The notes under the pieces were generated by a model that had not been told where the DNA came from, ran no database searches, and was given only the letters and a program-made list of their open reading frames with translations. Positions 1 through 5,449 of a stretch of 9,486 bases of DNA are shown here, one piece after another. The translations under genes were made by a program, and so were the position numbers. This DNA comes from Desulfobacteraceae bacterium (GTDB taxonomy: Bacteria; Desulfobacterota; Desulfobacteria; Desulfobacterales; Desulfatirhabdiaceae), in NCBI GenBank assembly GCA_027325475.1, contig DAIEFO010000067.1, positions 1 to 9,486 on the forward strand, written 5' to 3'. Within the stretch, counting starts at the first letter, position 1. The number at the start of each line of letters is the position of its first letter.

Positions 1-483
1 GTGGAGGACGTACGAAAGCGGGGAGATTCCATCGGGGGAATTGTCGAAATTCTGGCGACCGGCGTCCCCGCCGGGCTTGGAGAGCCAGTTTTCGACAAAC
101 TGGATGCGGATCTGGCCAAAGCGCTGATGAGCATCGGCGCTGTTAAAGGCGTCGAAATCGGCGACGGATTCAGCGCCGCTCCCAAACTGGGGTCTGAAAA
201 CAACGATCCCATCGCTCCGGAGGGCTTTCTTTCCAACCACGCAGGGGGCATTCTGGCGGGCATTTCCAATGGAGACGACCTGAGGATACGGATTGCCGTC
301 AAACCCATTCCGTCCATATCCATTTCGCAGCAAACCATCAACAGCCGGCGAGAGCCCGTGGCGCTTTCCATCAAAGGACGTCACGATATCGCCGCCATCC
401 CCCGGATCAACCCGGTATGCGAAGCCATGGTGCGGATAACACTCGCCGATCATATTCTCAGACAGCAAAGCGCTGCCCGGTGA
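1..483 (+). CDS. aroC: Chorismate synthase, C-terminal part (5' end outside window)
   Basis: Chorismate synthase converts 5-enolpyruvylshikimate-3-phosphate to chorismate, the last step of the shikimate pathway, in the cytoplasm with reduced FMN as cofactor. The visible 160 residues carry the family's C-terminal signatures in order: GDSIGG (residues 8-13), a GxPAGLGEPxFDKLDA stretch (21-36), KGVEIGxGF (49-57), the glycine-rich SNHAGGILAGISNG loop (78-91) and GRHD followed by IPRxxPVxEAM (126-143). The full protein is usually about 350 residues, so roughly the first half lies upstream. The GTG at base 1 is simply an internal Val codon. One small deviation is visible: the common GRHDPC reads GRHDIA here. 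The stop TGA (481-483) lies only 13 bp from the stop of the convergent permease gene. The family assignment is very secure; nothing visible suggests inactivation. Confidence 0.96.
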   Translation: MEDVRKRGDSIGGIVEILATGVPAGLGEPVFDKLDADLAKALMSIGAVKGVEIGDGFSAAPKLGSENNDPIAPEGFLSNHAGGILAGISNGDDLRIRIAVKPIPSISISQQTINSRREPVALSIKGRHDIAAIPRINPVCEAMVRITLADHILRQQSAAR

Positions 484-502
484 TTTTATGCTGAAATCAC
501 TG
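478..502. terminator. Hairpin spanning both stop codons of convergent genes
   Basis: Bases 480-486 (GTGATTT) and 494-500 (AAATCAC) are perfectly complementary. The stem extends outward through 479/501 (wobble) and 478/502, and inward through 487/493 (wobble) and 488/492, leaving a three-base loop. The stop codons of aroC (481-483) and of the minus-strand permease (497-499) are part of the two arms. It is placed where a shared bidirectional terminator would be expected, but no clear U-tract follows on either strand. Intrinsic termination is therefore uncertain. Confidence 0.35.
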
Positions 503-2239
503 AAGTTTCTCTGACGATATTACTTTAAACCACACGTACGTAATACCGGAAATAGTCACCTGATGGAAATCATGAACCACCCGGTGAAGCAGCGCCAATC
601 CCAGCCGATCCAGATCTGTGGCTTTGGCTGTCATCAGGTTGACCGGCTTCTTTAGCTTTCCAATGTCCGCCAGGCGCTTGCCATAGATGATTTCCACAAA
701 CAATTCCTCGTCCCGCTCGGTGATTTTAAGGAGCAGCGAGTTCTCATTCCCCCACTTCTCATCGGCGCGAACGATATGTACAAATATTTCTTCACATGCC
801 AGTTGTAAACGCAAGACCCTCTCCTGAGAAAGATCGAGCTTGTCGGCAGCCTCCTGAATACAGTCCACCAGCATCGGCAGATTATCGAGCGCCGCAGGAA
901 TACGGGCTGAAAACCCATGGCTTTCCTGCAAGCGAAAAAGCAGGCTCAGAATTATCGCCGTCAATCCTCCGGTAGCAACGCCACTGTTGAGGAACACCCC
1001 CAGATAGGAAGGGAAAAGACCGGTAAAAAACCTTCCGGATTCCGCCACGATGCCAACGCATAAGGAGATACCCACCAGCAGACCGGACCGATGCGTCATC
1101 CCGTGAGAAAAAACCAGTTCTAACCCCGAAGGAAACATCATTGCCGCAAGCCCCATGAGAAATCCGCCAAAAACCGGCGGCGGAAGATGAACCAGAAATA
1201 TGCTCAACTTGGGTGAAAACGGAAGGGCCATAAGCAGTAAAGCGCCACAGATACCGACGGAGCGGCTGGCCACCCCGGTAACTTTCTGAACGGAGATGTT
1301 TTCCGAGTACGTCTCATTGGGAACCGTGCCCATCAAGCCACTGATCACATTGCCCAGCGCATCGCCATACAGGGCTCCCTGAATCACCCCGTAATCGATC
1401 TTGCGCTGTTCCCGGTGAGATATCCGCTGTACGGCCATACTGTTGCCGATAGCCTGGACGCCGTTGATCACCGTAAGCACCGCCAGAGCCACAGCAAAAG
1501 GAATACAGTTCATGTTCAGATTCAACGTCAGTCCCGGCCAGGTTCCCCGAAACCAGCCGATCCAGGAATAATCCCGCAGGGGCTGATCATGCAAAAGGCC
1601 AAAGTACCAGGAAACGAGAAGACCGGCGCCCATACCGAGTATCGGTGACCAGAGACGCAAGAACCGGCTTCCGAACAGAGACACCCCCAGAAGAACACAC
1701 ATCGTGATCGAACCGGTTAAAAAATTTTCCCTGGAAGCGAAAAAAACATGCCCTGTCTCGCCCATCCACTCTGAAGCGCTCAAAGGGACAAGGCTCAGCA
1801 CCACCAGAAGCAGAATCACGCCGCCCACTGCCGGCGTTATGATGTGACGGAGATAGCGCAGAAAATAGGCCATCAGCATTTCGATGGGAGCCACTAAAAT
1901 ACTTAAGGTGCATAGAAGCGGAAAACCGCCTGCTTTCAGTATTTCAAGGCTGCTTGCAAGATACGCCGTGGAAGTACCCATAAACAGGGTGTAGCCCGTA
2001 CCGAACTGGCCTATACGCACAACTTGAATGAGGGTAACCAGACCGGACGCTACACCGGCTGCAAACGAAGCAAACAAAATGTGTTCCATGGGAACGCCTG
2101 CCTTTTTGCCAATGATCACAGGCAGAAACACAATTTCACAATAGATCAGCATGACATGCTGCAGACCCATTACCAATATCAGCCACAGGGGCGGTGTTTC
2201 ATTAACATTATAGAGCAGCTTGTTGACAGTCGCATTCAT
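497..2239 (-). CDS. NCS2-family xanthine/uracil permease homologue fused to an RsbW-like ATPase domain
   Basis: Residues 1-437 form a polytopic membrane protein of the NCS2 (nucleobase-ascorbate) family. Landmarks are the TM3 stretch FMGTSTAYLAS (86-96), the GTVPxETYSEN then VTGVASRSVG block (304-329) and PPPVFGGFLMG (353-363). These proteins normally import uracil, xanthine or related purines with protons. Residues about 445-575 are extra: a soluble domain resembling the RsbW/SpoIIAB type of HATPase_c (LQLACEEIFVHIV at 478-490; DRLGLALLHRVVHDF at 544-558). The usual NCS2 length is about 430-480 aa, so this is a fusion. Two sets of substitutions stand out. In TM8 the paired Glu and Asp/His of known transporters appear as Q262 and N266. 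In the ATPase part the N-box Asn is H488 and the G1 Asp is Y519. These alignments are by eye. The start ATG is preceded by AGGAAG (2248-2253, minus strand) eight bases away. Transport, sensing or both are possible. Confidence 0.88.
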   Translation of the reverse strand: MNATVNKLLYNVNETPPLWLILVMGLQHVMLIYCEIVFLPVIIGKKAGVPMEHILFASFAAGVASGLVTLIQVVRIGQFGTGYTLFMGTSTAYLASSLEILKAGGFPLLCTLSILVAPIEMLMAYFLRYLRHIITPAVGGVILLLVVLSLVPLSASEWMGETGHVFFASRENFLTGSITMCVLLGVSLFGSRFLRLWSPILGMGAGLLVSWYFGLLHDQPLRDYSWIGWFRGTWPGLTLNLNMNCIPFAVALAVLTVINGVQAIGNSMAVQRISHREQRKIDYGVIQGALYGDALGNVISGLMGTVPNETYSENISVQKVTGVASRSVGICGALLLMALPFSPKLSIFLVHLPPPVFGGFLMGLAAMMFPSGLELVFSHGMTHRSGLLVGISLCVGIVAESGRFFTGLFPSYLGVFLNSGVATGGLTAIILSLLFRLQESHGFSARIPAALDNLPMLVDCIQEAADKLDLSQERVLRLQLACEEIFVHIVRADEKWGNENSLLLKITERDEELFVEIIYGKRLADIGKLKKPVNLMTAKATDLDRLGLALLHRVVHDFHQVTISGITYVWFKVISSEKLQ

Positions 2240-2290
2240 TAGAAGAACTTCCTGAACATCTTTTTCAACGTTGTTATATGCCGATTGCTT

Positions 2291-2311
2291 TTACATCTGT
2301 TAAGGATGTAA
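2291..2311. promoter_or_regulatory. Perfect 7-bp dyad over the permease -10 region (possible operator)
   Basis: TTACATC (2291-2297) and GATGTAA (2305-2311) are an exact inverted repeat with a 7-base spacer. The right arm covers the candidate -10 box and the left arm lies just downstream of it on the minus strand. Such a position suits a repressor operator. A transcript hairpin in the 5' leader is an alternative reading. No known consensus was recognised. Confidence 0.35.
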
Positions 2312-2333
2312 TATAGTATAGATAGGCTGTCAA
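2305..2333 (-). promoter_or_regulatory. Candidate sigma-70 promoter of the permease gene
   Basis: Read on the minus strand, a perfect -35 hexamer TTGACA (complement of 2328-2333) is followed after 17 bases by TACATC (complement of 2305-2310) as a possible -10 box, about 65 bases upstream of the permease start codon. The -35 and spacing are good, but the -10 is a poor match. The spacer contains TATACT and TATATT at non-standard distances, so the exact -10 is unsure. Confidence 0.4.
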
Positions 2334-2383
2334 TGGTTTATCTCGATCGTTCAAATTCAAGAAATACCATATACGCTCAGACG

Positions 2384-2427
2384 GACTTTTTACGAGGGCA
2401 TCATTATTGGTGCCCTCGTAAAAAGTC
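2384..2427. repeat. Short palindromic repeat (20-bp stem hairpin)
   Basis: Bases 2384-2400 and 2411-2427 are a perfect 17-bp inverted repeat (core TTTTTACGAGGGCA). Three further inner pairs, one of them a wobble, leave a four-base loop. The flank and left arm (2382-2408) match 2540-2566 at 24 of 27 positions, so this hairpin is built from the same end sequence as the larger element next to it. It sits between divergent genes and follows neither, so a terminator role is unlikely. It looks like a short member of a dispersed intergenic repeat family. Confidence 0.8.
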
Positions 2428-2435
2428 GATTTTGG

Positions 2436-2560
2436 GACGGCTTTGTAAAAAGTTCGCAGGCAAGGCGCGCAAATCCTGAGGAATGAAGCGTACTTTTGGG
2501 TACGCTGCAATGACGAAGGATGCGACGCAACGCAGCATGCGGACTTTTTACGAAGTCGTC
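2436..2560. repeat. 125-bp imperfect palindromic intergenic element (REP/MITE-like)
   Basis: The ends 2436-2461 and 2535-2560 are inverted repeats matching at 22 of 26 positions around the core GTAAAAAGT. A small perfect hairpin, AGCGTAC / GTACGCT (2487-2493 and 2500-2506), lies near the exact centre, so the whole element can fold on itself. It encodes no plausible protein; open frames through it are accidental. Elements with this end sequence are, from memory, frequent between genes of Desulfobacteraceae. No transposase is present, so mobilisation would have to be in trans or ancient. No target-site duplication could be established by eye. Confidence 0.75.
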
Positions 2561-2623
2561 ATTATTTCTTCCGGCTGTTTTCAAAAACAAAAGGAAGCTT
2601 TTATGCCAAGGAGATGACACGCC

Positions 2624-3538
2624 ATGAAACTGAGACGCACCGTATTGTCCGTTCCGGGACATATTCAGAAAATGCACGATAAAGCACTGAATTCTGATGC
2701 AGATGCCGTCATGCTCGATCTGGAAGACAGCGTTCCCTTTGACAGCAAAGCCGATGCACGGAGTCGGATCATTCAATCTCTGCTGTCCCGCAACTGGACG
2801 GGGAAAACCGTGCTGTTCCGGATGAACAGTCTCGATACGCCGTTTGGCTATCGGGATATTCTGGAAGTGATCGAAGCCGCGGGGCATGTCATTGATGCTG
2901 TCGTGATACCTAAAATCAACACCCCGGATGACGTGCATTTTGTCAGCCGGATGCTGGACGGCATTGAGCTTAGCAAACGGTGGAACCGGCGCATCGGCAT
3001 TGAAGCCTCCATCGAAACCGCCGCTGGGCTCGAACATGTAGCTGAAATTGCGGCATCCAGCAGCCGGATTCACACACTGGTTTTTGGAGTCGCCGATTAT
3101 TCAGCCTCTATCGGCGCACGTCTGATCTCCCTGTCCGGCCATGGTGAAAAAGAGTCTGAGGTTTATCCCGGCCACCGATGGCATTTCGCCATGAGCCGTA
3201 TCGTCATGGCTGCAAAAGCCCGAAACCTTCAGGCAATTGACGCTCCTTACGGAAATTTCAGAGACCCGGAAGGGCTGACTCGAAGCGCTGCCATGGCATG
3301 CGCTCTGGGATATGACGGAAAATGGGTCATTCACCCGGATCAGATCAATGTTGTGAATCTGGCATTTACACCTTCGAAAGAAGACATTGACCGCGCCGGC
3401 AGGGTATTGGCCGCACACAAGGAGGCTGTCTCCAAAGGACTGGGAGCGGTCGCCGTCGATGGCCGCATGGTGGATCAGGCCAGCGTCCGGCTGGCCGAAC
3501 TGCTGTGGGAAAACGCTACACGTTTGGGGTTGGTATAG
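2624..3538 (+). CDS. HpcH/HpaI aldolase / citrate lyase beta family protein (CitE- or malyl-CoA-lyase-like)
   Basis: This 304-aa protein has the full CitE/malyl-CoA lyase fold signature: an N-terminal RTVLSVPG (5-12), DLED (32-35), the Arg of FRMNS (R66), VVIPKI with K97, IET (metal ligand E131), GVADYSASIGARL (D158 as second metal ligand) and IHPDQI (236-241). A C-terminal GRMVDQ (D284) corresponds to the conserved Asp of the C-terminal cap. The family makes or breaks C-C bonds in CoA thioesters such as malyl-CoA, beta-methylmalyl-CoA, citramalyl-CoA or citryl-CoA, using Mg2+ in the cytoplasm. No citrate lyase alpha or gamma subunit is next to it, so a stand-alone CoA-ester lyase is more likely than true CitE. 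The exact substrate cannot be told from sequence. The start is set by AAGGAG (2608-2613), ten bases before ATG. The length is typical and the frame intact. Confidence 0.88.
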   Translation: MKLRRTVLSVPGHIQKMHDKALNSDADAVMLDLEDSVPFDSKADARSRIIQSLLSRNWTGKTVLFRMNSLDTPFGYRDILEVIEAAGHVIDAVVIPKINTPDDVHFVSRMLDGIELSKRWNRRIGIEASIETAAGLEHVAEIAASSSRIHTLVFGVADYSASIGARLISLSGHGEKESEVYPGHRWHFAMSRIVMAAKARNLQAIDAPYGNFRDPEGLTRSAAMACALGYDGKWVIHPDQINVVNLAFTPSKEDIDRAGRVLAAHKEAVSKGLGAVAVDGRMVDQASVRLAELLWENATRLGLV

Positions 3539-3569
3539 TCATTATGATCGCTCAATGGATAAATATCGG

Positions 3570-3579
3570 GTTACGTAAC
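3570..3579. promoter_or_regulatory. 10-bp perfect palindrome just before the methyltransferase start
   Basis: GTTACGTAAC is an exact palindrome ending two bases before the methyltransferase ATG, where a ribosome binding site would be expected but no good Shine-Dalgarno is seen. A binding site for autoregulation of the modification gene would fit. A 10-bp palindrome can also occur by chance, and no control protein gene is present in the pair. Confidence 0.25.
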
Positions 3580-3581
3580 AT

Positions 3582-4562
3582 ATGACACCGCCCGTTCAAA
3601 CACGGATATGTGCAGGCGATTGCCTGGATATTCTTGAGTCATATCCGGATAATTACTTTAATTTGATTGTTACATCACCGCCGTATGCGGATAACCGAAA
3701 TCAGACATACGGTGGTATCCATCCTGACCACTATGTTGACTGGTTTTTGCCCAGAGCCAGACAAATGCTCAGAGTATTGAAACCGGATGGCACATTTATC
3801 CTCAATATCAAGGAAAAAGCCACGAATGGTGAGCGCCATACCTATGTGATCGAATTAATCCTGGCATTACGCAAACAGGGCTGGTTATGGACAGAAGAAT
3901 TCGTTTGGCATAAAAAAAATTGTTTTCCCGGCAAATGGCCGAATCGTTTTCGTGACGCCTGGGAACGCTGCCTCCAGTTTAACAAGTCAAAAAAATTCAA
4001 TATGTATCAGGAAGCTGTTATGGTTCCTATGGGAGATTGGGCAAAAAATCGCTTGAAAAACCTGAGCGAAACAGATCAAAAACGGGATAATTCCAAGGTG
4101 GGCAGTGGCTTTGGCAAAAATGTTTCCAACTGGCTGAATCGTAATATGGCTTACCCTACGAATGTATTACACTTTGCAACCGAATGTTACAACCGCAATC
4201 ACAGTGCGGTTTTCCCCTCACTGCTCCCGGAATGGTTCATTAAATTGTTTACACGGGAACATGACTGGATCCTCGATCCGTTCTTAGGCTCTGGTACAAC
4301 ATGTGAAGCCGCCCAGAGATTAAACAGAAATTCTGTAGGAATTGATATCCTATCTGAATATTGCAAACTGGCCAGACAAAGAACAGGTCAATACCAGTAC
4401 AGGTTATATGAGGGAAATGACACCTATGAAACCAATAACTCTGGAAGAGATCACGATATATGTCGAAAAGAACATACCCAGCTTTCATCAGAATCGTCTG
4501 AAGAAACTGATGGCGCTGCAACTGAAGGAAATCTTGAGACGAAAGAATCCATACCTTTTTAG
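3582..4562 (+). CDS. Type II DNA methyltransferase, beta class (N4-cytosine or N6-adenine)
   Basis: This SAM-dependent enzyme methylates an exocyclic amino group in DNA and would protect host sites from the endonuclease encoded next to it. The catalytic motif IV TSPPY (31-35) comes first and the SAM-binding motif I DPFLGSGTT (232-240) comes last, followed by VGID (252-255). This order defines the beta class. SPPY is common in N4-cytosine enzymes but does not exclude adenine. The variable region about 115-215 is the likely target-recognition part. The start at 3582 places ICAGDCLDIL at residue 9, as usual for the family, although no clear Shine-Dalgarno precedes it. Conserved sequence ends near residue 270. 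The last about 55 residues are rich in Ser, Glu and Thr, look unlike a folded domain, and overlap the endonuclease gene in another frame. They may be a frameshift-derived tail. Base composition is AT-richer than the flanking genes. Confidence 0.9.
   Translation: MTPPVQTRICAGDCLDILESYPDNYFNLIVTSPPYADNRNQTYGGIHPDHYVDWFLPRARQMLRVLKPDGTFILNIKEKATNGERHTYVIELILALRKQGWLWTEEFVWHKKNCFPGKWPNRFRDAWERCLQFNKSKKFNMYQEAVMVPMGDWAKNRLKNLSETDQKRDNSKVGSGFGKNVSNWLNRNMAYPTNVLHFATECYNRNHSAVFPSLLPEWFIKLFTREHDWILDPFLGSGTTCEAAQRLNRNSVGIDILSEYCKLARQRTGQYQYRLYEGNDTYETNNSGRDHDICRKEHTQLSSESSEETDGAATEGNLETKESIPF
4411..4415 (+). promoter_or_regulatory. Ribosome binding site that sets the endonuclease start
   Basis: AGGGA lies ten bases before the ATG at 4426. 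The other in-frame ATGs at 4408 and 4417 either precede it or are too close to use it. It lies inside the methyltransferase reading frame, so the endonuclease would be translated by internal initiation or coupling on the shared transcript. Confidence 0.5.
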
Positions 4563-5163
4563 GGTAAAATATATCACCACTGCTGCAGATTTTGTCAAAA
4601 ATATCCTGGATGCCTATTTGTCATCGCAGGAAGAAAGCATTTTTGGCGGTTTTCTCGAAAACATGGCCATACACATATGTAATCATGTACATGGTGGAGA
4701 AAAGTCGTCTGCCGAAGGCATTGATCTGGAATTGACCAAAGACGGAACGAAATACATTGTTTCCATCAAATCCGGACCCAATTGGGGAAATTCGAGTCAA
4801 ATCAAAAAAATGCGGGATAATTTTATCAAAGCCAAGCGTATTTTGGGGTCCAACAGAACGTCGTCTCCCAACATCATCGCAGTAAATGGTTGCTGCTATG
4901 GGAAAGACAGTTCTCCTGACAAAGGGGATTATCTGAAACTGTGCGGTCAGAAATTCTGGACGTTCATTTCCGGCATTGAAACATTATACACGGATATCAT
5001 AGAACCGCTTGGATACAAGGCAAAAGATAGAAATGAACAGTTTGGAGAAGAATACTCTAAAGTTATCAACAAGTTCTCATTTGAATTCATGAAAATGTTT
5101 TGTGATGCTTCAGGTGCTATCGACTGGGAAAAAGTTGTTCACTATAATTCAGGTGTCAACTGA
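4426..5163 (+). CDS. Type II restriction endonuclease, PmeII-like family
   Basis: The product (245 aa from the chosen ATG) is the likely nuclease partner of the methyltransferase just upstream. Its pattern agrees from end to end with what I remember as the PmeII-type endonuclease family: FHQNR (21-25), RRKNPYLFR (38-46), SIFGGFLENMAI (71-82), GIDLE (98-102), YIVSIKSGPNWGNSSQ (110-125), CCYG, DYLKLCGQKFW and a C-terminal IDWEKVVHYNSG. A PD-(D/E)xK-like core is proposed with D100 and K115, perhaps with E78; the residue two before the Lys is Ser rather than Glu. The open frame extends upstream to 4342, but the AGGGA site favours 4426, with 4417 as the alternative. The first 46 codons overlap the methyltransferase gene in a different frame. 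It probably shares that gene's transcript. Cutting specificity cannot be read from the sequence, and the PmeII name is from memory. Confidence 0.78.
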   Translation: MKPITLEEITIYVEKNIPSFHQNRLKKLMALQLKEILRRKNPYLFRVKYITTAADFVKNILDAYLSSQEESIFGGFLENMAIHICNHVHGGEKSSAEGIDLELTKDGTKYIVSIKSGPNWGNSSQIKKMRDNFIKAKRILGSNRTSSPNIIAVNGCCYGKDSSPDKGDYLKLCGQKFWTFISGIETLYTDIIEPLGYKAKDRNEQFGEEYSKVINKFSFEFMKMFCDASGAIDWEKVVHYNSGVN

Positions 5164-5373
5164 TATCGTGGCCAATTCAGCGCTCCTCAAGAAATTCCCC
5201 CTCAATTCCACCCCTCTCATCTCTGGCATAATGACATCCGTAATCAGCAAGTGAAGCAGCCCTTGGCGATTTCCGATGACGGCCGACGCTCGAAGATCAT
5301 CTTCAGCCGCTCACAGGATTTTCCAGAGATGGACTGCATTATCCGTTTGATTCCTGAAACGAAATATGCTTAA
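5164..5373 (+). pseudogene. Possible 3' remnant of an unidentified gene in the 5164-5445 gap
   Basis: After the endonuclease stop the same frame stays open to TAA at 5371-5373. The last part (ISDDGRRSKIIFSRSQDF from 5269, then a stretch ending IPETKYA) has protein-like composition, while the first part does not. There is no start codon with a ribosome site, and I recognise no family. It may be the 3' end of a gene cut by insertion of the R-M pair. It may also be chance. The rest of the 5164-5445 gap holds the receiver fragment and the small ORF listed separately. Confidence 0.25.
5203..5259 (-). pseudogene. Receiver (REC) domain fragment
   Basis: The minus strand reads LLHLLITDVIMPEMRGVEL, which closely matches the segment around the phosphorylated Asp of response-regulator receiver domains (D codon at 5236-5238, followed by VIMPEMxGxEL). 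Similarity stops on both sides: no acidic pair upstream and no Lys-Pro motif downstream. It looks like a leftover of a deleted hybrid kinase or regulator. A 19-residue match in an otherwise unexplained interval is suggestive rather than conclusive. Confidence 0.45.
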
Positions 5374-5449
5374 ACGCAAAATCATCGTGGCCGCATCCGT
5401 TCCGCTTATCGTCATCAATCAAGGCCATATCGGATATTCACTCCAATGA
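5366..5449 (+). CDS. Very small ORF overlapping the sensor-kinase start (uncertain)
   Basis: This 27-residue frame begins MLKRKIIVAASVPLI, which looks like a signal peptide or membrane N-terminus, and ends at a TGA inside ATGA, where the ATG (5446) starts the sensor kinase. Its own ATG overlaps the TAA (5371-5373) of the preceding open frame within ATGCTTAA. No Shine-Dalgarno is evident. It could be a leader peptide that couples translation into the kinase, or the stump of a deleted secreted-protein gene. It may not be translated at all. Confidence 0.25.
   Translation: MLKRKIIVAASVPLIVINQGHIGYSLQ

Noticed and set aside
2384..2427. The hairpin read as a rho-independent terminator.
   Set aside because: It lies between divergent gene starts, and its sequence clearly belongs to the neighbouring repeat family.
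2274..3073. Minus-strand open frames (78 and 227 aa) through the repeats and the first half of the lyase gene.
   Set aside because: They read through palindromic repeat DNA and the antisense of a well-supported enzyme gene, have no recognisable motifs, and lack good ribosome sites.
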